33,505 nt of DNA from CAZBQG01 sp964493945 (GTDB lineage Bacteria; Pseudomonadota; Alphaproteobacteria; Rhodospirillales; UBA2165). Position numbers and translations under genes: made by a program. Below the pieces are notes generated by a model. The model ran no database searches. It saw only the letters and a list, made by a program, of their open reading frames with translations, and was not told the DNA's origin. Positions 23,670 through 31,804 of the stretch are shown piece by piece. Position 1 is the first letter of the stretch. Every line of letters starts with the position of its first letter. The stretch is taken from assembly GCA_964493945.1 (NCBI GenBank), contig CAZBQG010000012.1, positions 1 to 33,505 on the forward strand. The letters run 5' to 3'.

Positions 23670-24254
23670 TCAGGCCAGGACCGCCCGCACCCGCTCTTTC
23701 AGCACTGGCACAAGATCAGTCTCGAACCATGGGTTTTTGCGTACCCAGGCGATGGTCCGCCAACTGGGATGGGGCATGGGCAGATAGATGGGCAGGAAAC
23801 CACGCCATTTGGCCACCGTGCCGGCCATGGTCTTTTCCCTGGCCCGGCCCAGATAATAGGCCTGGGCATAGGAGCCAACCAGCAGGGTAAGCCCGATATT
23901 GGGCAGCATGCCCTGAAGCTCCCCATGCCAGGCGGCGCATTCGGGCCTGGGCGGGGCATCGCCGCCCCGGGGCAGGCGGCCCGGATAGCAAAATCCCATG
24001 GGCAGAATGGCGATGCGCGAACCATCGTAAAATTCTTCTTTGTCCAGCCCCAGCCAGTCCCGCAAGCGGTCCCCCGAGGCATCATTCCAGGGAATGCCCG
24101 TTTCATGCACCCGCGTACCCGGCGCCTGGCCGACGATCGTCAGGCGGGCGCTGGTTTCCGCCCTGAGCACGGGCCGGGGACCCAGAGGAAGATCGCATTC
24201 GCGGCAGGCGCGGATGCGGGCCAAAAGCGCTTCCAGCCCCTTGGCGTTCACCAT
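23670..24254 (-). CDS. Uracil-DNA glycosylase superfamily protein, Fe-S type
   Basis: About 194 residues. Motif A is GQAPGTRVHE (residues 42-51) and the second catalytic motif is MPHPSWRT (160-167). Four cysteines (17, 20, 89, 106) follow the C-x2-C ... C-x16-C spacing of the [4Fe-4S] cluster in family 4 type uracil-DNA glycosylases. The enzyme would remove uracil or another damaged base from DNA; the exact base is uncertain because motif A differs from classical family 4. The frame is open far upstream, but that part lies over the divergent phosphatase gene. AGGAGG sits one base from the ATG at 24254, so the next codon, GTG 24251, may be the real start. Confidence 0.85.
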   Translation of the reverse strand: MVNAKGLEALLARIRACRECDLPLGPRPVLRAETSARLTIVGQAPGTRVHETGIPWNDASGDRLRDWLGLDKEEFYDGSRIAILPMGFCYPGRLPRGGDAPPRPECAAWHGELQGMLPNIGLTLLVGSYAQAYYLGRAREKTMAGTVAKWRGFLPIYLPMPHPSWRTIAWVRKNPWFETDLVPVLKERVRAVLA

Positions 24255-24342
24255 CCCTCCTGGGAAATTCTGGCGCTGGTCAGGTAAGGGATGTTTTTTT
24301 GCGGATTTTTGTGCATGCTCCATGGACATCAAGGGAGGGGAG

Positions 24343-24816
24343 ATGGTCAAGGTTCTTTTTGTCTGTTCCGGCAATATCTGCCGTTCGCCCACCGCCGAGG
24401 GGGTGTTCCGCAAACTTGCCCAGGAAGCCGGACTGGAAGGCCGCATGGAGGCCCAATCGGCGGGCACCCATGGCTTCCATGCAGGCGAGGGGCCGGACCC
24501 CAGGACCGCCGAGGCCGCCGCCCGGCGGGGCTATGATCTGGCGGGCATGGAATCGCGCCAGGTGATGGCCGAGGATTTCCAGGAATTTGATTACCTGCTG
24601 GCCATGGATGAGAGCAACCATCACAGCCTGGCCCAGCTTTGCCCCGAGGGCGCCGAACACAAGGTGAAGCGCTTTCTGGACTTCGCCCCCGAGGCGGGCA
24701 CCAGAGACGTGCCCGATCCCTATTACGGAGGTGCTGGCGGCTTCGATTATGTGATCGACCTGGCCGAGGCCGGTGTGCGGGGCCTGATCGATCACATCCA
24801 GGCGGCCCATTTCTAA
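24343..24816 (+). CDS. Low-molecular-weight protein tyrosine phosphatase
   Basis: 157 residues with the family I active-site loop VCSGNICRSPTAEG near the start (nucleophile C8, R14) and the general acid D125 in DVPDPYYGG. The size and both motifs match cytoplasmic LMW-PTPases, which dephosphorylate phosphotyrosine proteins, often in exopolysaccharide or stress control. The ATG at 24343 follows GGGAGGGGAG. It is divergent from the DNA glycosylase gene (88 bp between starts) and overlaps the fructosamine-kinase-like gene downstream, so these two are probably translated in concert. Confidence 0.95.
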   Translation: MVKVLFVCSGNICRSPTAEGVFRKLAQEAGLEGRMEAQSAGTHGFHAGEGPDPRTAEAAARRGYDLAGMESRQVMAEDFQEFDYLLAMDESNHHSLAQLCPEGAEHKVKRFLDFAPEAGTRDVPDPYYGGAGGFDYVIDLAEAGVRGLIDHIQAAHF

Positions 24817-25660
24817 GATCAAGCAGCTTATCGAAGCCGCCGCCGGTTCTCCGCCGGTCAGCCTGAACCCTCTGTCCGGCGGCTGCATCGGAGAGGTCTA
24901 CCGGGTGGGACTGTCTGATGGCCGCGATCTGGTGGCCAAGATTGGTGGCGTGGAATCCGGGCTGGAGCTGGAAGGCTTCATGCTCACCTATCTGGCCCAG
25001 AACTCGGACCTGCTGGTGCCCGGCGTAATTCACGCTTCGGACGAATTGCTTTTGATGGACTACATCCCCTCAGGCGATGCACTAAGCCCCGGCGCGGAAA
25101 GCCACGCGGCGGAATGTTTGGTCGCCCTTCATGGGATTACGGCTGAGCGCTTCGGCTTCGAGCGCGACACACTTATTGGCGGACTGATCCAGCCCAATGA
25201 GTGGAACTCCAACTGGATCAGTTTCTTCAGAGACCAGCGGCTTGTTTACATGGGCCGGGCCGCCTTTGATGCCGGGCGCTTGTCCAATAGCATCATGACC
25301 CGGCTGGAAAGTTTTGCTTCAAAGCTGGACCGTTGGTTGGCGCCCACCGGGCCTGCGGCCCTGATCCATGGCGATATGTGGGGTGGCAATGTGTTGTGCC
25401 GGGCGGGGCGCATCAGTGGCTTCGTGGATCCGGCCATCTATTATGCGGACGCGGAAATCGAGCTGGCTTTCTCCACATTATTTTCCACCTTCGGCGAAGC
25501 ATTTTTCGAGCGCTATGGTGAACTCATGCCTATCCGGGAGGGTTTTTTCGAAGAGCGGCGGGACATCTATAACCTCTATCCCCTGCTGGTCCATGCCCGC
25601 CTGTTCGGCGGCTCCTACGCCGAATCAGTCGAGAGTGTCCTAACCCGGTTCGACTGCTAA
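24809..25660 (+). CDS. Fructosamine/ketosamine kinase-family protein with no standard start codon
   Basis: The frame contains the full family pattern: LSGGCIGEVYRVGLSDGRDL in the N-lobe, catalytic HGDMWGGN, and metal-binding DPAIYYADAEIELA. These are fructosamine-3-kinase relatives (bacterial YniA type), which phosphorylate ketosamines on glycated proteins for deglycation. The conserved N-terminus begins at about 24818, yet between the upstream TGA (24785) and the GTG at 24905 there is no ATG, GTG or TTG. Starting at GTG 24905 would remove the conserved glycine loop. I therefore give ATT 24809, which overlaps the phosphatase stop and follows AGGCGG by three bases; ATC 24818 or a CTG is possible. 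Length would be about 283 residues, normal for the family. Confidence 0.75.
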   Translation: MSKIKQLIEAAAGSPPVSLNPLSGGCIGEVYRVGLSDGRDLVAKIGGVESGLELEGFMLTYLAQNSDLLVPGVIHASDELLLMDYIPSGDALSPGAESHAAECLVALHGITAERFGFERDTLIGGLIQPNEWNSNWISFFRDQRLVYMGRAAFDAGRLSNSIMTRLESFASKLDRWLAPTGPAALIHGDMWGGNVLCRAGRISGFVDPAIYYADAEIELAFSTLFSTFGEAFFERYGELMPIREGFFEERRDIYNLYPLLVHARLFGGSYAESVESVLTRFDC

Positions 25661-26188
25661 GGGATAATCGGCAATTACTTCATAGCGCGCGCCGCTGTGG
25701 CTCAGATGGCTTTGGAAAAGCTGGAAACTGTCCACCTGGAAGGGGGCCGTGCGAAAGCCTCCGTTCAGTTCCAGAAAGGGGCTCACTTTGGCGATGGGGG
25801 TTTTGCGGAGCCGGGCCAGGGTCACATGGGGTTTGAATTTCCGGCCCTCCGGCTCCAGGCCGGTGCGCACCAAAGCCGATTCGATCCGCGACCTGAGCCC
25901 GTCCAGTTCCGGCCCCGCCTGCCCGGCGCACCAGACGGCCCGGACCCGGTCCCTGGAATGAAAGCAATCCATACCGGCAAGCGTCAATTCGAAGCCGGGC
26001 GAGATGACCGAGCTCAGCGCCAGATAAATGCCGTCCGCCTCGTCTTCCGCCACCTCGCCAATAAAGCGCAGCGTCAGATGCATATTGGCGGAATCGATCC
26101 AGCGGGCATCGGGCAGGCCGCTTTGCATATTTTCCAGGGCGGCGGTGGCCCCGTCCGGCAGTGCCAGCCCAGCGAACAGACGGATCAT
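25640..26188 (-). CDS. thpR: RNA 2',3'-cyclic phosphodiesterase (ThpR/LigT)
   Basis: 182 residues of the 2H phosphoesterase superfamily. The two catalytic H-x-T-L motifs are HLTLRF (H37) and HVTLARL (H121), 84 residues apart as expected. ThpR opens 2',3'-cyclic phosphates of RNA and can ligate tRNA halves in vitro. It overlaps the end of the fructosamine-kinase-like gene by 21 bp tail to tail, and its ATG overlaps the stop of tesA by 4 bp, so tesA and thpR form an operon. All key residues are intact. Confidence 0.95.
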   Translation of the reverse strand: MIRLFAGLALPDGATAALENMQSGLPDARWIDSANMHLTLRFIGEVAEDEADGIYLALSSVISPGFELTLAGMDCFHSRDRVRAVWCAGQAGPELDGLRSRIESALVRTGLEPEGRKFKPHVTLARLRKTPIAKVSPFLELNGGFRTAPFQVDSFQLFQSHLSHSGARYEVIADYPLAVEPG

Positions 26189-26871
26189 TTTGCCGCCCGT
26201 TCAATGAGTTTGCGCACCGAGGGCAGGATCGCCTTGACGATGATGTCGACGCCCTTCGCATTGGGGTGGATGCCGTCGGGCTGATTGAGGGTGGGCCGGG
26301 CGGCGACGCCTTCCAGAAAGAAGGGGTAATAGAGGGCATCATATTTGGCGGCCAGATCGGGAAAGATGCGGTTGAAGGCTTGGCCATATTCCCGCCCCAG
26401 ATTGGGCGGCGCCTTCATGCCGGCGATCAACACAGGGGTTCCGGCCTTTTGCAAAATTTTCAACGTGTTATCCAGATTGGCCCGGGTCAGTTTGGGATCA
26501 ATCCCCCGCAGCTCGTCATTGGCGCCAAGCTCGATCATCACCCCATCCGGCTTTTCGGCCAGGAGCCAGGCCAGCCGGCTGAGCCCGCCAGACGTGGTGT
26601 CGCCCGAGACGCCCCCGTTGACAATTGTCACACCCTTAAGCGCCTGGCCCAGCCGGGTGGGGAAGGCATGTTTGCGGGGCAGGCCGTACCCGGCGGTCAG
26701 ACTGTCGCCCAAAAGGAGCAGACGAATGGGCTTCTGAGCCCGCGCGTCCTCCATGCCCATCAGTAAAAACACCGCGAGCAGAGAGAAAATAGCCCACTTA
26801 TTCCTTGTGCGGCCGGCCCGCCCGAACCTATGTAAAGTAGCGGTTCCCACCGGAGTTATAAATATAGCCAT
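26185..26871 (-). CDS. tesA: Periplasmic GDSL arylesterase/thioesterase (TesA)
   Basis: 228 residues. SGNH-hydrolase blocks are all present: I GDSLTAGYG (nucleophile S57), II GGVSGDTTSG (G88), III GANDELRG (N118), V QPDGIHPN (D199, H202). A signal peptide precedes them (hydrophobic WAIFSLLAVFLLMG, cleavage likely after ARA before QKP), so the enzyme is periplasmic and hydrolyses acyl esters or thioesters. The ATG at 26871 lies only 14 bp from the divergent ybbA-like start, leaving no room for promoters; a GTG at 26850 may be the true start. tesA divergent from ybbA-ybbP is the conserved arrangement known from E. coli. Confidence 0.94.
   Translation of the reverse strand: MAIFITPVGTATLHRFGRAGRTRNKWAIFSLLAVFLLMGMEDARAQKPIRLLLLGDSLTAGYGLPRKHAFPTRLGQALKGVTIVNGGVSGDTTSGGLSRLAWLLAEKPDGVMIELGANDELRGIDPKLTRANLDNTLKILQKAGTPVLIAGMKAPPNLGREYGQAFNRIFPDLAAKYDALYYPFFLEGVAARPTLNQPDGIHPNAKGVDIIVKAILPSVRKLIERAAK
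26831..26870. promoter_or_regulatory. Possible divergent promoter region between tesA and the ybbA-like gene
   Basis: An AT-rich stretch TTATAAATATA (26856-26866) offers -10-like boxes in both directions in an otherwise GC-rich neighbourhood. It overlaps the first codons currently given to tesA, which suggests tesA may start later. No convincing -35 box was seen. Confidence 0.3.
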
Positions 26872-26885
26872 GATCGCGGTCCCGA

Positions 26886-27554
26886 ATGAGCCCTGAAACA
26901 GAGTCTAAATATGCCATAGAGTTGAGCGGCGTCCATCTCAGGCTGGCAAGCCAGGCAGGCGAGGTCAATATTCTTCGGGGTATTGATTTGCATGTTCCCG
27001 CCGGCGAGGCGCTGGGGGTGGTGGGTCCATCGGGCGGCGGCAAATCCTCCATGCTGATGGTCATCGCCGGGCTGGAAGCGGCTAGTAGCGGCTTGGACGA
27101 AGACGGGCTGGCGCTCTTCCGGCGCGCCAATGTGGGCATCGTCTTTCAGGATTTCCATCTGATCCCGACCATGACGGCCTTGGAAAACACCGCCGTACCC
27201 CTTGAATTCGCCGGTGCTACAGATGCCTTCGCCCGGGCGGAGGCGCAGCTTGACGCCGTCGGGCTGGGCCACCGGCTGGAACATTATCCTGGCCAGCTTT
27301 CGGGCGGCGAACAACAGCGCATCGCCCTGGCCCGCGCCTTTGTCGGCGAGCCCGCCATCCTTTTGGCCGACGAGCCGACAGGCAATCTGGACGGTGCCAC
27401 CGGGGCCGCCGTGATGGATTTGTTGTTCGATCTCCATGAGCGGCGGGCAACCACCCTGGTGCTCATCAGCCATGATGAAAAATTGGCCGCCCGCTGTGAC
27501 CGCATCGTTACATTGGAAGATGGCCGCATCCGCAACGGGGGATCTTCGCCGTGA
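26886..27554 (+). CDS. ABC transporter ATPase, YbbA/LolD-like, with a short internal deletion
   Basis: 222 residues. Walker A GPSGGGKSS is at 47-55, the Q-loop at FQDF (87-90), signature LSGGEQQR at 138-145, Walker B LLADEPTGNLD at 159-169 and the switch His in ISHDEK. All ATPase motifs are intact. Compared with remembered YbbA/LolD sequences, the segment between AASSG (65-69) and LDEDGLALFRR (70-80) lacks roughly a dozen residues, the strand normally written like E-V-x-x-x-G-x-x-L. The frame is preserved. The gene overlaps the permease gene by GTGA. With the permease it would form a type VII-like (MacB/LolCDE-like) system that moves or releases envelope molecules; YbbAP function is not settled. 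Confidence 0.93.
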   Translation: MSPETESKYAIELSGVHLRLASQAGEVNILRGIDLHVPAGEALGVVGPSGGGKSSMLMVIAGLEAASSGLDEDGLALFRRANVGIVFQDFHLIPTMTALENTAVPLEFAGATDAFARAEAQLDAVGLGHRLEHYPGQLSGGEQQRIALARAFVGEPAILLADEPTGNLDGATGAAVMDLLFDLHERRATTLVLISHDEKLAARCDRIVTLEDGRIRNGGSSP

Positions 27555-30085
27555 ACGGAAGTTTGGGTCTGGCGCCCCGCCTGGCCAGGCGCGAGCTCAG
27601 GGGCGGATTGCGGGGCTTTCGCCTGTTCGTCGCTTGTCTCGCCCTGGGTGTGGGGGCCATCGGCGTTGTCGGCGGTCTGGGCGAGGCGGTCAGCCGGGGC
27701 CTGGCCCGGGACGCCCGCGCCTTGTTGGGGGGCGATGTTGCACTCCGCCTGATGCACCGGCCCATCAACGAGGCGCACCGGACTTATTTTACCCAGGCCA
27801 CAGCCGGCCTCAGCGAGAGCATCGAAATGCGGGCCATGGCCAGGGTGGCCGGCAAAACAAGTGGCGCCCGCACCCTGATCGAGCTGAAGGCGGTGGATGG
27901 CGCCTATCCCCTGGCCGGGGCCATGAGCATCGAGGGTGGTGCCAGTCTGGCGAGTGCCCTGTCAAAAAAGGATGGCGTCCCCGGCGCGGTGGTCGAGCGC
28001 AATCTGATGAACAAGCTGGGCATCAAACCGGACGCCCTGGTCAAGGTGGGTGAGGCGCGTTTTCGCATCACCGGTATCATCGCCAAGGAACCCGACCGCA
28101 TCGCCGGACCCTTTAGTTTTGGTCCCCGCTTGATGATCGCCAAATCCGCCCTGGCGCCCACCGGGCTGATCCAGCCGGGCAGCCAGATCCGCTACCTCTA
28201 CCGCTTGGCGCTGGGGCCTGACACCCAAGCCGATGAATGGGTCGAATATCTTAAAGAGCGCTTCCCCAAGGCGGGATGGCGCATCCGGGGCCTGGGGAAG
28301 GCGGCCCCCGGCCTGCAGCGTTTCATCACCCGCATGGGTTTGTTCCTGACCTTTGTCGGTCTCGCCACTTTGCTGGTAGGCGGCATCGGTGTGGGCAATG
28401 CGGTGTCCAATTATCTGGATAGCAAAACCCGCACCATCGCCACGCTTAAATGCCTGGGGTCCAGCGGCGGGCTGGTGATGCGCATCTATTTCCTGCAGAT
28501 CGCTGCCTTGGCCGGCCTTGGCATCGGGGCGGGGCTTTTGTTTTCGGCCCTGGCGCCGGCGGCGGCGGCCTGGGCCCTGGCCGGGCGCCTGCCCGTCGAT
28601 CCGGAAGTGGGGTTCTTCCCCCTTCCCCTGGTGTTGCCGGCTGCCTTCGGCGCGCTTACCGCCTTTACATTTTCCCTGTGGCCCCTGGGCCGGGGCGCCC
28701 GGGTCCCCGCCGCCGCCCTATTCCGGGACCGGGTCCAGCCCGGCGCTATTTTACCCACAAAGTGGATCGGTTTTCTGGTCGCATCCGGCGGGCTGGGCCT
28801 GGCCGTCCTGACCGTGGCAACCGCCAGCCATAAGGGTTTTGCCCTGTGGTTCGTGGGCTGCTCGGTTACCGCGCTCCTGGCCCTTAGTTTTGTAGCCCGG
28901 GGTCTGGCCTGGATCAGCTGGCGGGTGTGGGCGGGACGCCTGACCGTGCTGTGCCTGGCGCTCGCCAATCTCCACCGCCCGGGGGCCCAAACTAGCTCCA
29001 TCACCGTCTCCCTGGGGCTGGGGCTGGCCGTGCTCATCGCCGTCGCCCTGATCGAGAATAATCTGAGCCGCCAGATTTCCGAACGCTTGCCCAAGAACGC
29101 GCCCGCCTTCTTTTTTCTGGATATCCAGCCCCATCAAGTGGCCGGCTTCGACGGCATCATCCGGAATATCCCCCATACGGGAGAGTTGCGCAGGGTCGCA
29201 TCGCTCAGGGGACGCATCGTCAAAATCGGCGGCGTGCCGGTGGATGAAGCAGAGATCGATCCGGATGTGGCCTGGGCGGTCAGGGGTGACCGGGCCTTGA
29301 CCTATTTGCCCAAACCCCTGGAAGGGGCGCGCATCACCGCCGGGCGGTGGTGGCCGGCGGATTACACCGGGCCGCCGCTCATTTCCCTGGATGCCAATAT
29401 CGCCAGGGGCTTCGGCCTGGGGCTGGGTGATACTTTGTCGCTGAACATATTGGGCAGGGAAGTGGAAGCGGAAATCGCCAATCTCCGGGAAATCGATTGG
29501 CGCTCGCTGCGCTTCGATTTCGCCATCATTTTTGCCCCCGGCACCCTGGAAGGCGCCCCCCAGACCCATATTGCCTCACTCCGCGCCGAAGCCGCATCGG
29601 AAGATGTGATCGAGCGCCGGGTGAACGACGCCTACGGCAATATTTCGGTGATCCGGGTGCGTGAAGTCCTGGCGGCGGCGGCCAAAATATTATCCGGCAT
29701 CGGCACGGCGGTGCGCTCTACCGGCGGCCTCACCATTCTGGCCGGCGCCCTGGTGCTGGCGGGTGCCGTTGCGGCCGCGCGCCGCCGCCGGGTCTATGAC
29801 GCCGTGGTGCTCAAGGTGTTGGGCGCCCGGCGGCGCACATTATTGGCTGCCTTTCTCATCGAATACGGCGTGTTGGGGCTGGCCGCCGGCTTGATTGCGG
29901 CTTTCATCGGCACCCTCACGGCCTGGGCCGTGGTGGTCGTGCTGATGGACGGCCATTGGCTGTTCGAGCCGGTGACCGTGGCCTGGACCATGCTGATTTG
30001 CATTCTGATCACCCTATTGGTGGGTTTCGCCGGCACCTGGCGCGCCCTTGGCCAGAAGGCCGCACCTTTGCTGCTCAACGAATAG
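27551..30085 (+). CDS. FtsX-like ABC permease (YbbP family)
   Basis: 844 residues. An N-terminal helix (FRLFVACLALGVGAIGVVGG) is followed by a long periplasmic MacB-like region (about residues 45-250), a first FtsX core of three helices near 255-390, further helices, a second periplasmic part (about 500-710) and a final FtsX core (TILAGALVLAGAVAAARRRR to the C-terminus). Duplicate FtsX domains and this length match E. coli YbbP (804). The GTG start at 27551 overlaps the stop of the ATPase gene, showing translational coupling. It should transduce ATP hydrolysis in the cytoplasm into movement of periplasmic domains. The cargo is unknown. Confidence 0.93.
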   Translation: MNGSLGLAPRLARRELRGGLRGFRLFVACLALGVGAIGVVGGLGEAVSRGLARDARALLGGDVALRLMHRPINEAHRTYFTQATAGLSESIEMRAMARVAGKTSGARTLIELKAVDGAYPLAGAMSIEGGASLASALSKKDGVPGAVVERNLMNKLGIKPDALVKVGEARFRITGIIAKEPDRIAGPFSFGPRLMIAKSALAPTGLIQPGSQIRYLYRLALGPDTQADEWVEYLKERFPKAGWRIRGLGKAAPGLQRFITRMGLFLTFVGLATLLVGGIGVGNAVSNYLDSKTRTIATLKCLGSSGGLVMRIYFLQIAALAGLGIGAGLLFSALAPAAAAWALAGRLPVDPEVGFFPLPLVLPAAFGALTAFTFSLWPLGRGARVPAAALFRDRVQPGAILPTKWIGFLVASGGLGLAVLTVATASHKGFALWFVGCSVTALLALSFVARGLAWISWRVWAGRLTVLCLALANLHRPGAQTSSITVSLGLGLAVLIAVALIENNLSRQISERLPKNAPAFFFLDIQPHQVAGFDGIIRNIPHTGELRRVASLRGRIVKIGGVPVDEAEIDPDVAWAVRGDRALTYLPKPLEGARITAGRWWPADYTGPPLISLDANIARGFGLGLGDTLSLNILGREVEAEIANLREIDWRSLRFDFAIIFAPGTLEGAPQTHIASLRAEAASEDVIERRVNDAYGNISVIRVREVLAAAAKILSGIGTAVRSTGGLTILAGALVLAGAVAAARRRRVYDAVVLKVLGARRRTLLAAFLIEYGVLGLAAGLIAAFIGTLTAWAVVVVLMDGHWLFEPVTVAWTMLICILITLLVGFAGTWRALGQKAAPLLLNE

Positions 30086-30111
30086 GGACCCCCCGAACAC
30101 GGTGCTTTTAC

Positions 30112-30140
30112 TTGAACTCGTTCCATTATCTGCCATATTA
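30112..30140 (+). promoter_or_regulatory. Possible sigma-70 promoter of the Bax-inhibitor-1 gene
   Basis: TTGAAC (30112-30117) and ATATTA (30135-30140) are spaced by 17 bases, 43 bp before the start codon. The -35 box is good; the -10 box is poor, so this is tentative. Confidence 0.3.
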
Positions 30141-30182
30141 GCTGTAAGGAATTTAGAACTTTCACAAACAAACGAGGTTGAC

Positions 30183-30914
30183 ATGGCCTTAGGATCAAAC
30201 GATTTCGAGACCCGCGCCCAGCGCATGACCCGCGCCCAGGCGGAAACCGCGGACATAGATGTTGGCCTGCGCAAATATATGCTGCGGGTATTCAATTACA
30301 TGGCATCAGGCGTTGCCTTCACCGGCATCGTGTCGCTGGTGATTGCGTCGGACCAATCCTTGATGGCGGCAATCGTCAACGGCCCCTTGATTTGGGTTCT
30401 GTTTGCCGGCGTGCTGGGCATCGGCTGGTTCGCGCCGCGCATCATGATGACCGGTTCGACGACCGCGGCCCATGCCTGTTTTTGGACCTATGCTGGCCTC
30501 TGGGGGGCTCTGATCGCGCCTTATTTCATGATTTACACCGGCGCCAGCATCGCCCGCGTCTTTTTCATAACCGCCGCCGCTTTTGCGGCGACCAGCCTTT
30601 ACGGCTACACCACAAAAAAAGACCTGGCACCCATGGGGCGCTTCCTGAACATGGCGAGTTTCGGCATCCTCATCGCCATCGTGGTGAATTTTTTCCTTCA
30701 GTCGAGCGGTCTGGACTTCATTGTTTCCATTCTCGCCGTGCTGATGTTCGCCGGTTTGACCGCCTATGAAACCCAGGCCATCCGGGACGGCTACCACGAG
30801 ATGGACCACGCCGATGTGGCCACACGCAAAGCTATTTTCGGTGCTTTTCTGCTCTATGGCAGTTTCGTCGGCATGTTCATTTTCCTGATGCATCTTTTCG
30901 GCTCCAGGGAATAG
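30183..30914 (+). CDS. Bax inhibitor-1/YccA-family membrane protein
   Basis: 243 residues with seven hydrophobic helices following a 45-residue cytoplasmic start. Family marks are IDVGLRKYMLRVFNYMASGV, FITAAAFAATSLYGYTTKKD and TAYETQAIRDGYHEMD, ending GAFLLYGSFVGMFIFLMHLFG. Bacterial members act as inner-membrane calcium leak channels or as partners of the FtsH protease. The start at 30183 follows GAGG at good spacing; the frame is open 45 codons upstream into the YbbP gene. It has its own terminator at 30938, so it is a single-gene unit. Confidence 0.95.
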   Translation: MALGSNDFETRAQRMTRAQAETADIDVGLRKYMLRVFNYMASGVAFTGIVSLVIASDQSLMAAIVNGPLIWVLFAGVLGIGWFAPRIMMTGSTTAAHACFWTYAGLWGALIAPYFMIYTGASIARVFFITAAAFAATSLYGYTTKKDLAPMGRFLNMASFGILIAIVVNFFLQSSGLDFIVSILAVLMFAGLTAYETQAIRDGYHEMDHADVATRKAIFGAFLLYGSFVGMFIFLMHLFGSRE

Positions 30915-30937
30915 CTTTCAGGTCAGGTGACCAAACA

Positions 30938-30968
30938 AAAACCCGGAGGTTCCGCCTCCGGGTTTTTT
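30938..30968 (+). terminator. Strong rho-independent terminator after the Bax-inhibitor-1 gene
   Basis: AAAACCCGGAGG pairs with CCTCCGGGTTTT around the loop TTCCG, a perfect 12-bp stem. The 3' arm runs directly into six Ts in total. It starts 23 bp after the stop codon. Confidence 0.92.
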
Positions 30969-31016
30969 CTTTTCCCGGCTTGGTATAAGCTGCGCCCATC
31001 TTAAGGCGGGAAAAAA

Positions 31017-31757
31017 ATGTTTGACTCCACAGCCAATAAATTGGCCCTCAGGCGTCCGGCCGTCGATGTGAAGCGCCTGGAAGACGGCGGGCTGGGCCAG
31101 CTTTGGCCATTTTTAGCGGCCAAGCCTCCCCTCATCGTCAATGCCCTCAATTGGCACACCGGCGGGGGGTGCTGTTTCGGACTTGATCTGGCGCTGGTGA
31201 CGGGGGGAACCTTATATGTGGCCGAAGGCGGGCGGGGTGGGCTCATGGAAATGCTTTCGGAAATTCCGCCCAGCATTTATGTGGACAGTGCCCTGGGGCT
31301 GGAAGCAATGGTTGAGCCGCTGGAGACCGACGAGGGGTTGCGCCGCGTCATGCTCAAGAATCTTGATCTGATGGTTTGCGTTGGGCCGCCCTTGAAACCT
31401 CAGCTCAAGCAGCGCCTGGACGAGGCCTGCCTGTCGGAATTCGGCAGGCGGGTCAATCTGGCCAGCTTCTGGGGTCCGGGTGAAAGTCTGGGGGGCGGCT
31501 TTTGGCTGAGTGAAGATCAGGAGGAAGAAGGAAATATCGGCCTTCCCCTGCCCGCCAGCCAGGTCAAGCTGATGGCCGCCGGAGAGCGCCTGGAAATTTG
31601 CCTCAAAGGGCCCAACCTGGCGCCGGCCTGTCTCAGGGACGGAATTTTTCAGAATCTGGAACTGGACGAGGATGGGTTTTTGCCGACGGGCTTTGCGGGC
31701 CGCCTGGCCGACCCTCTGCGCCCCTTTAAAGGTATGGTCCTGGATGGCCCGATTTAG
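31017..31757 (+). CDS. Orphan middle fragment of an AMP-forming acyl-CoA synthetase (feruloyl-CoA synthetase-like)
   Basis: 246 residues. From residue 27 the sequence follows feruloyl-CoA synthetases: QLWPFLAAKPPLIVNALNWH, GGTLYVAEGGRGGL, PPSIYVDSALGLEAMV, FGRRVNLASFWGPGES, NIGLPLPASQVKLM and DPLRPFKGMVLDGPI. Missing are the entire N-terminal part with the TSGSTGxPK phosphate loop and the C-terminal lid with the catalytic lysine; the family is normally about 600 residues. The A7 motif that should read like G-D is PTGFAGR, losing the ribose-binding Asp. It cannot adenylate an acid. The frame is intact, with its own start between terminators, so it is either a recently truncated gene or a kept pseudoenzyme. 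The family call is by eye from remembered sequences. Confidence 0.7.
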   Translation: MFDSTANKLALRRPAVDVKRLEDGGLGQLWPFLAAKPPLIVNALNWHTGGGCCFGLDLALVTGGTLYVAEGGRGGLMEMLSEIPPSIYVDSALGLEAMVEPLETDEGLRRVMLKNLDLMVCVGPPLKPQLKQRLDEACLSEFGRRVNLASFWGPGESLGGGFWLSEDQEEEGNIGLPLPASQVKLMAAGERLEICLKGPNLAPACLRDGIFQNLELDEDGFLPTGFAGRLADPLRPFKGMVLDGPI

Positions 31758-31764
31758 ACTCTGA

Positions 31765-31787
31765 CCGGCATATCATTTCGATACCGG
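31765..31787. terminator. Weak hairpin between convergent genes
   Basis: CCGG and TATC (31765-31768, 31771-31774) pair with GATA and CCGG (31780-31787), leaving a 2-base bulge and an ATTTC loop. It lies between the stops of the synthetase fragment and the J-domain gene. The following ATTTTC is only a poor T-tract. Confidence 0.35.
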
Positions 31788-31804
31788 ACAGATTTTCAGC
31801 CCCT

